DNA of 19,619 nucleotides from CAYXUW01 sp964468375 (GCA_964468375.1 CAYXUW010000035.1:1-19619), one strand, 5' to 3'. Positions 1 to 6,435 are shown, numbered from the stretch's first letter. The notes: generated from the sequence alone by a model not told the origin. Made by a program: numbers and translations.

Positions 1-1431
1 GCCCTCGAGGCCGCCGAACAGGGCCAAAAAGTTTATACTATCGAAGAGCTTGCCAGCCACTTCGGCGTCTCAACAAAAACTATTCATCGCTGGCGAAAAC
101 GAGGTCTGACCGCACGAAAATTCGTTTTTGACGATGGCCAGAAACGCCTCGGCTTTTTGCAATCATCCGTCGACAAACTCCTTAAAGAAAATCCCAACCT
201 TATTAAAAAAGCAAAAGGTTTTCACCGGCTGACAGAAAAAGAAAAACAATCAATTATAAAACAGGCGAAAACACTTTCGGCTAAAACCAAACTAAGCCGT
301 CATCAAATCATAAACCGAATAGCAGCTAAACTCGACACGTCACATGAAACCATCAGATATATACTATTGAACTACGAGAAGAAAAATCCTGATAAACCCA
401 TTTCCAATGAACCGCCCGGTGTAATCAGCCCGCACGAAGCCGCTGAGCTTTATAAATTGTTCAAACAAGGAAGCAGTATCAAAGAATTGATGAGCCGTTT
501 CAACCGCAGCAAAAGCTCGATATACCGAATTATAAACCAGCAAAGGGCAAGGACGCTTCTAATCAGAAAAATCGAATTCGTAGCCAGCAACGAGTTCCTC
601 GAAGGAAACGCAAAACAAAAAATTCTCGCAAAACCAATCAACATAGAAAAAACCTTTTCCCCGAAAAACATCGAGCCGCTAGAGATGGACAGCGAATCCC
701 TGCTGCCTAAATACCTGCAGGCGTTAAGAAATACACCTGTACTGAGCCGCGAACTTGAGGTTGAGCTGTTCCGCAGATATAACTATCTAAAATATTCGGC
801 TTCTGTAACCAGAGCAGGTATGAAACCCTCTCGAGCCCGCAGTGACCGGATAGAGAGAATAGAAAACTACCTGGCCGAAGCCGAAGAAATCAAAAAAATA
901 CTAATCGAGGCAAATCTGCGGCTTGTTGTCAGCATCGCAGGCAGACATACCGGTAGCGGAGCCAATTTTTCAGAATTAGTAAGTAAAGGCAACTTCGCGC
1001 TTACCAAAGCCGTCGAAGAATTCGATTACACCAAAGGCATCAGATTCAGCAAAACCGCATCGCTCAGCATAGCTAAAGAATATGCAAAGGTATCAGGCAA
1101 AACCACGGAGCTAACCAGAGAAAAAGCGGGCTCGCTGGCAAATATACAGCGTTATCTAAAATCCGCCGAATCTGATTTCGCCGCTGTCGAAAGAGCACAC
1201 CACAATCTGGTGCAGGTAATCAGAGATGAACTCGATGAGCGCGAGCAGTATATAATCATAAATCATTTCGGCCTTGTCGGCTCGCTGATAAGGAAAAACA
1301 AAAAGACCCTGCAGCAAATAGGCGCAGACCTCGGCCTTACAAAAGAGCGCGTCCGCCAACTCGAGCTTACCGCCCTTCAGAAACTGCGAAATTCCCTCAG
1401 CATCGAAGAATTCGAATTGCTGACCGGCTAA
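1..1431 (+). CDS. Sigma-70 family factor with N-terminal helix-turn-helix modules (5' end outside window)
   Basis: The frame is open from base 1, so the start lies upstream; 476 residues are visible (numbered from the window edge). Residues 12-36 form a MerR/excisionase-like HTH (YTIEELASHFGVSTKTIHRW). Two further HTH-like stretches follow at about 98-122 (ending TSHETIRYIL) and 155-182 (SIKELMSRFNRSKSSIYRII). A sigma region 1.2-like helix (about 233-262, LLPKYLQALRN) precedes sigma region 2 (about 293-364, with NLRLVVSIAGRH and GNFALTKAVEEFDYTKG) and a good region 4 (about 405-466, TLQQIGADLGLTKERVRQLE). Region 3 seems absent: only about 40 residues separate regions 2 and 4. In region 2.3 the normal aromatic melting motif is replaced by FSKTASLSIAKEYAK (349-363). 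By family it should bind core RNA polymerase and direct promoter selection; the HTH modules suggest it can also bind DNA by itself (inference). It converges on the GGDEF gene, and I see no clear intrinsic terminator after it. Confidence 0.85.
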   Translation, partial: ALEAAEQGQKVYTIEELASHFGVSTKTIHRWRKRGLTARKFVFDDGQKRLGFLQSSVDKLLKENPNLIKKAKGFHRLTEKEKQSIIKQAKTLSAKTKLSRHQIINRIAAKLDTSHETIRYILLNYEKKNPDKPISNEPPGVISPHEAAELYKLFKQGSSIKELMSRFNRSKSSIYRIINQQRARTLLIRKIEFVASNEFLEGNAKQKILAKPINIEKTFSPKNIEPLEMDSESLLPKYLQALRNTPVLSRELEVELFRRYNYLKYSASVTRAGMKPSRARSDRIERIENYLAEAEEIKKILIEANLRLVVSIAGRHTGSGANFSELVSKGNFALTKAVEEFDYTKGIRFSKTASLSIAKEYAKVSGKTTELTREKAGSLANIQRYLKSAESDFAAVERAHHNLVQVIRDELDEREQYIIINHFGLVGSLIRKNKKTLQQIGADLGLTKERVRQLELTALQKLRNSLSIEEFELLTG

Positions 1432-1456
1432 AATCCGTGCGGCCGCAAACAACATC

Positions 1457-1521
1457 GTCGCTTGCCAGCGACTCGTTAGTTAAAAATTACGCATCAAGTG
1501 CGGAATGACAAGTAAAGAATG
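1457..1521. repeat. Small hairpins between convergent genes, resembling a dispersed repeat
   Basis: The 98-bp gap between two convergent stop codons holds a perfect 6-bp stem with a 4-base loop (GTCGCT TGCC AGCGAC, 1457-1472) and a second short stem (CGCA TCAAG TGCG, 1490-1502) followed by GGAATGACA. The second hairpin with its GAATGACA tail looks like the dispersed GCATCAAGTGCGG-ATGACA type of intergenic repeat I associate with other bacterial genomes. That is recollection, not a search result. Neither hairpin is followed by a T run, so neither is a standard intrinsic terminator, though they could act as 3' end stabilisers for either transcript. Confidence 0.35.
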
Positions 1522-1529
1522 ACTCAATG

Positions 1530-2594
1530 TTATTTATTCTCGAAGATTCTGACGGTGTTTTTGCCCGCCTTTTTGGCGGTATAAAGTGCCTGGTCTGAAC
1601 GGCTGGTAATATCCTCCGGGCTGCTGGCCGCATCATACTGGCCGACCCCGACGCTAATAGACAAGGCCATCTGCTCTTTTTCCCAAGCAATAGGTGAGCC
1701 GGCGACGGCATCTACCATGCGCTCAGCGACGATAACGGCCTCCGCCAGCGTGGTATTGGGCAAAATAACCGCGAATTCATCTCCGCCGTAACGCGCAGCC
1801 GTATCAATCTGCCGGATGCAGGACTTGATTTTTCTGCTGATTTCGCTGATTACCTTGTCTCCCGCCCGGTGGCCGAATGTGTCGTTTATCTTCTTCAGAT
1901 TGTCGATATCGACCATAATCAGCGAAATTTGGCCGCCATACCGCCGGGAGCGCCACAATTCCTTCTCCAGTGTCTCGTAAAACGTCTTATGGTTAGCCAA
2001 ACTGGTCAGGCCATCCCTTGTGGCCTGACGTTGCAGCCGGCCGAAAAGCTTTATATTGCCTATCGAGGCGCCGGCCAATTGGCTGAACAGCTCTATAAGG
2101 GCGATATCATCAGGGCTGAAGCCATCGCCTTCCGTTTTGTCTGCGAGGTTAAGCACGCCGACAATGCTGTCCTGACAAATAAGCGGGGCAATAACGCAGC
2201 TGCTGGTTTTGTAATGCTCGGCAAAGGCACGCTGAGACCTTCTGATGATAGGTTTTTTGTGGGTGTCCATGTTTTTAATGTGCAGCAGCTGCCTACTTCT
2301 TATGGCAAGAACCATAGGGGACGGCGGATTCTGGCTGATTGAAACTATCTTATTTATGAGAAACGGATGATTGCACTTCTGAAGGTGCAGCATATTGTTT
2401 GTCTCGTCGAGTATATACAGCGAAGCGAATCCCACACCAATAACATTGGTAATATCATTAACACAGACATTTGCTATCCGCTCGATATCAAGACAGTTCA
2501 GTTGCCGAGCCAACGGAGTTATCCGCGCAAGCAGGGAAACATCACCGTGACCGAGGTCATTGATATTTTCGGGAATATCATCACTTTTAAACAT
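1530..2594 (-). CDS. GAF-GGDEF diguanylate cyclase
   Basis: Predicted to make cyclic di-GMP from two GTP. The start is the ATG at 2594, because AGGAGGTG lies 8 bases upstream (2603-2610); the frame stays open further upstream but that part encodes the ribosome binding site. The product is 354 residues. Residues about 20-190 form a GAF-type sensory domain (CVIAPLICQDSIVGVLNLADK near its end), followed by a GGDEF domain from about 190. The catalytic motif is intact: GGDEF at 270-274. An allosteric inhibitory site RQID (261-264, RxxD exactly five residues before GGDEF) is also present, so product feedback inhibition is expected. No membrane segment or signal peptide is seen, so it should be cytosolic with the GAF domain reading a soluble ligand. 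It stands alone on the minus strand, convergent with the HTH-sigma gene. A PilZ protein 3.3 kb away is a plausible c-di-GMP target, which is inference. Confidence 0.93.
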   Translation of the reverse strand: MFKSDDIPENINDLGHGDVSLLARITPLARQLNCLDIERIANVCVNDITNVIGVGFASLYILDETNNMLHLQKCNHPFLINKIVSISQNPPSPMVLAIRSRQLLHIKNMDTHKKPIIRRSQRAFAEHYKTSSCVIAPLICQDSIVGVLNLADKTEGDGFSPDDIALIELFSQLAGASIGNIKLFGRLQRQATRDGLTSLANHKTFYETLEKELWRSRRYGGQISLIMVDIDNLKKINDTFGHRAGDKVISEISRKIKSCIRQIDTAARYGGDEFAVILPNTTLAEAVIVAERMVDAVAGSPIAWEKEQMALSISVGVGQYDAASSPEDITSRSDQALYTAKKAGKNTVRIFENK

Positions 2595-2945
2595 AGCTAA
2601 TCCACCTCCTGCGGATTCAAGCGGTACAATTTCAGTATCTATCCGTTTCTTATAATCCTGTATCGGATATTTCAGTAAGACGATTTGGCAAAAACCCCGC
2701 AGCTTCTTGCAGTTTTTCGTATGCCCCAGACGGGCTGACGGCAAAATTACGCGCAGAACATACTAAATTTTTATGTCCTATAATATATCTTCGTCCCCAT
2801 TAACGATACTAAGTGAAAAACCGTTTCTAATACCGATAAAATCAAAGAAATACAGCCAAATTCCCATCCACCAAACAGGAAACACCCAACAAGAGCCGCC
2901 CGCGCAGGAAACCAACAAAATTTTTTAAAAAATTTTGAAAAAAAG

Positions 2946-2974
2946 TTGACATCCGATAAAGAGTATTTTACATT
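2946..2974 (+). promoter_or_regulatory. Sigma70-type promoter upstream of the MerR gene (P1)
   Basis: TTGACA (2946-2951), a 17-base spacer and TACATT (2969-2974). The -35 is perfect and the -10 matches 4 of 6. A long A/T tract directly upstream (2917-2945) would serve as an UP element. Start of transcription is expected near 2981, inside the 28-bp near-palindrome, so a bound regulator would block it. The resulting leader before the MerR start would be about 200 bases. Confidence 0.6.
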
Positions 2975-2991
2975 TTGCAAAACGTAAAATA
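2964..2991. repeat. 28-bp near-perfect palindrome over the P1 -10 and start site (probable operator)
   Basis: Outer arms TATTTTAC (2964-2971) and GTAAAATA (2984-2991) are exact inverted copies, and the centre TTTTGCAAAA (2973-2982) is itself palindromic. Only one base pair of the 28 breaks the symmetry (A2972 against C2983). It covers the -10 and predicted transcription start of P1. This is the geometry of a repressor operator. The neighbouring MerR-type protein is the obvious candidate ligand, but nothing in the sequence proves it. Confidence 0.6.
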
Positions 2992-3116
2992 TCTTTTAAG
3001 GAGTAATGCGAAACCAAACATCCGCCGATTTGAAGCAATTTAATAAGCTGAAGTTCGAATCGAGATGGCTATTAAAGTGAAAGCCGTCAGTAACAATCAG
3101 GGAATCAGATACTTCG

Positions 3117-3129
3117 TATTTTACATTTT
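3117..3129 (+). promoter_or_regulatory. Second copy of the operator half-site
   Basis: TATTTTACATTTT here is identical to the left 13 bases of the 28-bp palindrome (2964-2976), 153 bp downstream in the same orientation. There is no matching right arm. It lies 7 bases before a possible second promoter -35 (3137), which would suit a single-site activator or a looping arrangement with the upstream palindrome. Confidence 0.45.
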
Positions 3130-3136
3130 TAGTTCT

Positions 3137-3167
3137 TTGAATATGCAATCGTTAATCAGGTTATTCT
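3137..3167 (+). promoter_or_regulatory. Possible MerR-style promoter with long spacer (P2)
   Basis: TTGAAT (3137-3142) and TATTCT (3162-3167) are separated by 19 bases, the over-long spacing typical of promoters activated by MerR-family proteins. An inverted pair GAATA (3139-3143) / TATTC (3162-3166) brackets the spacer. Transcription would begin near 3174, leaving only 0-9 bases before the possible start codons. The match is moderate and could be chance in AT-rich DNA. Confidence 0.3.
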
Positions 3168-3182
3168 AAAAAGTTGTTCGCG

Positions 3183-3476
3183 ATGCAGGCAAAAGTCAAA
3201 AACCGGACGTTGCAAATACCTGCCAAGCTGTATCGAATTGGCGAATTAGTTCGTTACACTCCCTTCTCCCGACAAACCATCCACAATTACACGATAATGG
3301 GACTTATCCGCGAGGCAGAGTGGACCGACGGCGGGCACAGATTGTATGACGAGTCGGTCTTTGAACGCCTATCGAAAATCAACGAGCTGAAGAAAACCAA
3401 AACTCTATGGGAAATAAGACGGATTTTGAACAAGGAAGAACCAGCGAAACATAACAGGCATTCTGGGAACAACTAA
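3183..3476 (+). CDS. Minimal MerR-type HTH transcriptional regulator
   Basis: A 97-residue protein, if started at the ATG at 3183; a TTG at 3174 in the same frame is the only other option, since a stop lies at 3153-3155. Neither has a recognisable Shine-Dalgarno sequence. Residues about 16-62 are a MerR winged-helix HTH: YRIGELVRYTPFSRQTIHNYTIMGLI, then the wing GGHRLYDESVFERL. A short helical tail (63-88) may serve for dimerisation. There is no effector-binding domain: classical MerR proteins are about 130 residues or more with metal or ligand sites. It therefore probably responds through a partner protein, DNA topology or its own abundance. The palindrome and half-site upstream make autoregulation plausible. 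It precedes a FlgB-like gene and a sigma28-type gene on the same strand. Confidence 0.75.
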   Translation: MQAKVKNRTLQIPAKLYRIGELVRYTPFSRQTIHNYTIMGLIREAEWTDGGHRLYDESVFERLSKINELKKTKTLWEIRRILNKEEPAKHNRHSGNN

Positions 3477-3525
3477 ATATTCGGGGGCAATAAAGGAATA
3501 AAAAAGGGTCAAGGATGAGAAACAG

Positions 3526-3600
3526 GATTACACTTTTCACCAGATTTTTCCCGCTTTCCGCAGCATCGCAGGGGGAAAATCTCTCGTGAAAAGGGTAATC
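3526..3600 (+). repeat. Long imperfect hairpin directly abutting the ribosome binding site of the FlgB-like gene
   Basis: GATTACACTTTTCAC (3526-3540) pairs with GTGAAAAGGGTAATC (3586-3600) over 15 positions with one mismatch. After a small asymmetric internal loop (C3541 opposite 3583-3585), 3542-3552 pairs with 3572-3582 over 11 positions with one G-T wobble. The apical loop is 19 bases (3553-3571). The 3' arm ends at 3600 and AGGAAGGA begins at 3601, so the structure touches but does not swallow the ribosome binding site. No T run follows, so it is not an intrinsic terminator. It could be a translational control or mRNA-processing element, or a small palindromic mobile repeat. Confidence 0.65.
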
Positions 3601-3614
3601 AGGAAGGATTGGTT

Positions 3615-4028
3615 ATGAATCTGACATCGTTAATAACTGACAATGTTACCGAACTGCTCATTAAGATAATCGAATTTACAAAAAGCCGTCAAAAAATCCT
3701 TATACAAAACATAAATAACATCCACAGGGTGGATTTTGTGCCAAAAGACCTGGCTATAGAGGAGTTCTGCGGCGTTTTAAACAACGCAATCGACGAGCAT
3801 ACCCATAATCAACGTCTTTTGTTTTACGATACCCAAAATATAAAGTTCGGAGCCGCCAGCAGTTTAAAGATATATCCAAAAATAGACGAAGAAGCCAAAG
3901 AGCTGCTCGAAGAAAACTGTAACGAGTATCTGGAGCTACAGATAGATAAGCTTATAGAGAATTCGCTCAATCAGAAGGTGGCGGCGGAGCTGCTCCGGCA
4001 GCAACAAGAGACGATTTTAGATCTTTAA
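3615..4028 (+). CDS. Divergent FlgB-like flagellar rod protein
   Basis: The start is the ATG at 3615, with AGGAAGG (3601-3607) 7 bases upstream; it gives 137 residues. The overall pattern resembles FlgB, the proximal rod protein of the flagellar basal body. An N-terminal helix leads to R25 and N32-I-N-N35, corresponding to the family's R...NIAN motif. A helical segment FCGVLNNAI follows, and the C-terminal helix ELQIDKLIENSLNQKVAAELLRQQQ resembles the FlgB ending (about LAENxLxYxAAAxLL). The usual TPGY after the NIAN motif is missing (HRVDFVPKD instead), so homology is remote and the call is by eye. No signal peptide is seen, which agrees with export by the flagellar type III apparatus. The next gene is a FliA/WhiG-type sigma, supporting a motility or secretion context. 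No other flagellar genes are in the window. Confidence 0.5.
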   Translation: MNLTSLITDNVTELLIKIIEFTKSRQKILIQNINNIHRVDFVPKDLAIEEFCGVLNNAIDEHTHNQRLLFYDTQNIKFGAASSLKIYPKIDEEAKELLEENCNEYLELQIDKLIENSLNQKVAAELLRQQQETILDL

Positions 4029-4049
4029 TAATATTACAGCAGGCGAGGA

Positions 4050-4063
4050 AAATGCCGGCATTT
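4050..4063. repeat. 14-bp perfect palindrome upstream of the sigma factor gene
   Basis: AAATGCCGGCATTT is exactly self-complementary. It lies in the 96-bp gap between the FlgB-like gene and the sigma gene, about 60 bases before the sigma ATG. It has no loop, so it suits a protein-binding site better than an RNA hairpin. It has no second copy in the window. Confidence 0.35.
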
Positions 4064-4124
4064 ATAAATTTCATAATCAGGTTTGTAAAACTTGCGAGGT
4101 CATAGAACTTCACGGAGGAACTTT

Positions 4125-4901
4125 ATGAAAACCAAACAAAAACCCGACATCAGCCAAATATGGGAACAATTTCATAAAACCCATGATGACCATTCGCGTA
4201 ATATGCTTATAGAATATTACAGGAACATAGTAAAGTACACGGCCGAGCGGTTACGCAGCAAGCTGCCTGAGAAAGTGGAGTTAGATGACCTTATCAGTGC
4301 CGGCACTTTCGGATTGATGGACGCCATAGATGCTTATGACCCCGAAAGAGGCGTAAAGTTTGAAACATACTGCTCGCCCCGCATACGAGGCGCTATTCTC
4401 GATGAATTGCGAAGCATGGACTGGGTGCCGCGATTAGTCCGTGCCCGCGCGCATCAATTGACTAAAGCCGTGCACGCACTCGAAACCCATCTCGGGCGCA
4501 GGCCAACTGAAAAAGAAACGGCTGAAGAGTTAGATATGGATATGGAGGAATTCAATAAGCTGCAGAACGATGCAAATGCGGTCAGCTTAGTCTCTTTGAA
4601 CACCAAATACGGCGACGACGATGGGGAAAAAGATATCCGCGAAATCGATATAATTCAGGACCAGAGAAGCCAGGACCCATTAACCGAGGCGCAAAAACGA
4701 GACCTAAAAAACGTGATTACCAAAGGCCTGACACGAGCTGAACGGCTTATTGTTGTGCTGTATTATTACGAAGAGATGACGATGAAAGAAATTGGGGCAA
4801 CGCTGGATTTGTCGGAGTCCCGCGTTTCGCAGATGCATTCGTCGATTATCGCCCGCTTAAAGGCCCAAATGAACAGCCGAAAGAAGGAATTCTCGATTTA
4901 A
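4125..4901 (+). CDS. FliA/WhiG-family RNA polymerase sigma factor (sigma28 type)
   Basis: A 258-residue protein starting at the ATG at 4125, chosen because GGAGGA (4114-4119) lies 5 bases upstream; an in-frame TTG at 4092 is less likely. It has the full group 3 sigma layout. Region 2 (about 15-100) carries the signature ELDDLISAGTFGLMDAIDAYD and KFETYCSPRIRGAILDEL, then MDWVPR at the 2/3 boundary. Region 3 (about 105-165) is GRRPTEKETAEELDMDMEEF. Region 4 (about 195-250) is LTRAERLIVVLYYYEEMTM plus the HTH KEIGATLDLSESRVSQMHSS. Members drive flagellar, sporulation-like or stress regulons, usually under an anti-sigma factor (FlgM type); none is visible here. It is probably co-expressed with the FlgB-like gene, although the 96-bp gap could hold its own promoter. 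Confidence 0.92.
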   Translation: MKTKQKPDISQIWEQFHKTHDDHSRNMLIEYYRNIVKYTAERLRSKLPEKVELDDLISAGTFGLMDAIDAYDPERGVKFETYCSPRIRGAILDELRSMDWVPRLVRARAHQLTKAVHALETHLGRRPTEKETAEELDMDMEEFNKLQNDANAVSLVSLNTKYGDDDGEKDIREIDIIQDQRSQDPLTEAQKRDLKNVITKGLTRAERLIVVLYYYEEMTMKEIGATLDLSESRVSQMHSSIIARLKAQMNSRKKEFSI

Positions 4902-4958
4902 ACAGGCCGTTTTACAATCAGCAGTCGTCAATTTCCCGCTTTTCCTGCCCACATAATC

Positions 4959-4987
4959 TTGATTTTACGCTCCCTTGCGCATATAGT
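4959..4987 (+). promoter_or_regulatory. Promoter of dapF
   Basis: TTGATT (4959-4964), a 17-base spacer, TATAGT (4982-4987). The -10 matches 5 of 6 and the -35 matches 4 of 6. Transcription would start near 4994, giving a leader of about 19 bases that contains the AAGGAG ribosome binding site. dapF is therefore likely independent of the sigma gene. Confidence 0.55.
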
Positions 4988-5012
4988 AAGGCAGTTTTGC
5001 AAGGAGAACAAA

Positions 5013-5897
5013 ATGCGATTTACGAAAATGCAGGGTTCAGGCAATGATTACGTATATGTGAACTGCTTCAAGGAGAAGGTCGCAGACCCTGTAAAACTGG
5101 CACAGGTCGTCAGCGACCGTCACTTCGGCATCGGTTCAGACGGCCTGATTCTGATATGCCCGTCGGAGACAGCCGACGTGAAGATGCGCATTTTCAACGC
5201 GGACGGCTCAGAGGCGGAGATGTGCGGAAACGGCGTTCGATGCGTGGCCAAATTTGCCTACGAGCACAAATTAGCCAAAGCGGGAGAGCCCATTGCCGTG
5301 TCGGGTCAGCCGTCTTTTTCTGCCTCGCTTAATATAGAGACCAGCAGCGGCATTGTAACCGTTGGGCTTGCAATCGATGACAATGACAAGGTCCAGAAGG
5401 CATGCGTCAATATGGGCCAGCCGGTATTAACAGCCAAAGATATACCGGTCAACCTGCCTGTTAAAGAAGTAATCGAACAGCCGATGCAATTTCTGAACCG
5501 CGCATTCGTGATGACGTGCGTGTCGATGGGTAATCCGCATGCCGTGTTTTTCTGTAAAGATGTCAATTTAATTGAACTCGAAAAATTCGGCCCCGCTATC
5601 GAGAAACACGGTATTTTCCCCCACCGCACTAATGTGCATTTTGTTCAGGTTAATAATTCTACGGAATTTACTATGCGGACGTGGGAACGCGGAAGCGGAA
5701 TAACCCTGGCCTGCGGCACAGGCGCCTGCGCATGCTGCGTCGCAGCGGCGCTTACCGGACGAACCGAGCGAACATGCACCGCACATTTGCCCGGAGGCGA
5801 GCTGGATTTGAACTGGTGCGAAGAAGATAACTGCGTCTATATGACCGGGCCAGCCGTCGAAGTTTTCAAAGGCACCTTCGCCCGGCCGAAAAAATGA
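5013..5897 (+). CDS. dapF: Diaminopimelate epimerase
   Basis: Interconverts LL- and meso-diaminopimelate in the cytosol, the penultimate step of lysine synthesis and the source of the peptidoglycan cross-linking residue. The start is the ATG at 5013, with AAGGAG (5001-5006) 6 bases upstream; a longer open frame from 4959 runs through the promoter and is not used. The product is 294 residues, slightly longer than the roughly 275 usual for the family. Both catalytic cysteines are present: C71 in AEMCGNGVRC and C234 in LACGTGACACC. The N-terminal F-T-K-M-x-G-x-G-N-D substrate loop (3-12) and the second-half MGNPHAV motif are also clear. Keeping dapF is consistent with a diaminopimelate-type cell wall, as now accepted for many planctomycetes. 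It converges on the PilZ gene with three bases between stop codons. Confidence 0.97.
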   Translation: MRFTKMQGSGNDYVYVNCFKEKVADPVKLAQVVSDRHFGIGSDGLILICPSETADVKMRIFNADGSEAEMCGNGVRCVAKFAYEHKLAKAGEPIAVSGQPSFSASLNIETSSGIVTVGLAIDDNDKVQKACVNMGQPVLTAKDIPVNLPVKEVIEQPMQFLNRAFVMTCVSMGNPHAVFFCKDVNLIELEKFGPAIEKHGIFPHRTNVHFVQVNNSTEFTMRTWERGSGITLACGTGACACCVAAALTGRTERTCTAHLPGGELDLNWCEEDNCVYMTGPAVEVFKGTFARPKK

Positions 5898-5900
5898 CCC

Positions 5901-6233
5901 TTATATGCAAAGCCTGGGAGGCCTGCAGAACTCCAAAGCTACACCATATTTGCCGGAATGCAGCTTGGTATCACCAACTCTTAAAACCCTGCCAAAACCT
6001 GAAATCCTTCCGCCGAACTCAAGCAATCCCGCTGTGGGCGGTATTGATAATTCCACCTTTAAGAGATTACCCGGTGCAAAAGCATCATCGACGGTCTCAA
6101 AATACAAGCCGCCCGGACTCACGTTAATTGTATAACCTTTATGCAGCGGTTCTATTTCCGAGCCAATTTTCCGGCATGACAAATCAAGCGTTATAGGCAA
6201 TCGCTTGAACTTTCTCTTTTCAGGGCCGTCCAT
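5901..6233 (-). CDS. PilZ domain protein (c-di-GMP receptor)
   Basis: A 110-residue single-domain PilZ protein. Both c-di-GMP binding elements are visible: RKFKR (R7-x3-R11) and N37-V-S39-P-G-G42 (the D/NxSxxG motif), followed by beta-strand sequence typical of the PilZ barrel (GLYFETVD, ...GVALEF). I take the ATG at 6233, with an AGG six bases upstream. A GTG immediately before it (6236) would add one residue and cannot be excluded. With no fused output domain it would act by binding a partner when c-di-GMP is present. The partner is not identifiable here; the GGDEF gene in the same window is a possible source of the ligand. It is transcribed alone toward dapF, so the two mRNAs probably overlap at their 3' ends. 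Confidence 0.88.
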   Translation of the reverse strand: MDGPEKRKFKRLPITLDLSCRKIGSEIEPLHKGYTINVSPGGLYFETVDDAFAPGNLLKVELSIPPTAGLLEFGGRISGFGRVLRVGDTKLHSGKYGVALEFCRPPRLCI

Positions 6234-6417
6234 CACCTGCCTGCCTGCTCACTCTTCAGTTATTCCCCAAGATTTAACCTTACGGTTGTGCAAAGGACAT
6301 ACCAAAATGAATGATAAGCAAATAGCCCATCTTCACTTTTACAAATACCCGCCAGCCATAAAGTTAAAAAGGATTAACGCCCCCTGCGGTAAATTTTGTC
6401 CGATAAGACATATTCAA

Positions 6418-6435
6418 TGTTGTGAAATAGCAACA
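6418..6435 (-). promoter_or_regulatory. Dyad regulatory site, distal copy
   Basis: TGTTG-N8-CAACA. Read on the minus strand it is TGTTGCTATTTCACAACA, which matches the proximal copy (6554-6571) at 16 of 18 positions. The two copies are thus inverted relative to each other, 136 bp apart, as expected for one regulator binding two operators. Confidence 0.5.

Larger units (their letters stand above)
2611..3182. other. Long intergenic region between divergent GGDEF and MerR genes
   Basis: About 570 bases without a convincing gene. The left part (2611-2760) would be the leader of the GGDEF transcript; I recognise no known c-di-GMP riboswitch in it. A 20-bp perfect A/T palindrome (2917-2936: AAAA, T6, A6, TTTT) sits just upstream of a strong plus-strand promoter and may act as an UP element. 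The 28-bp near-palindrome, its repeated half-site and a second possible promoter fill the right part and are listed separately. A 24-codon reading frame at 3006-3080 has AAGGAG only 2 bases before its ATG, which is too close for normal initiation, so I do not call it a gene. Confidence 0.6.

Noticed and set aside
1869..2342. 157-codon plus-strand frame across the GGDEF gene
   Set aside because: Antisense to the GAF-GGDEF coding region, which has a strong ribosome binding site and intact motifs.
2595..2760. c-di-GMP riboswitch in the GGDEF leader
   Set aside because: Looked for GEMM-type features (GCAAA tetraloop receptor and conserved joining sequences) and did not find them.
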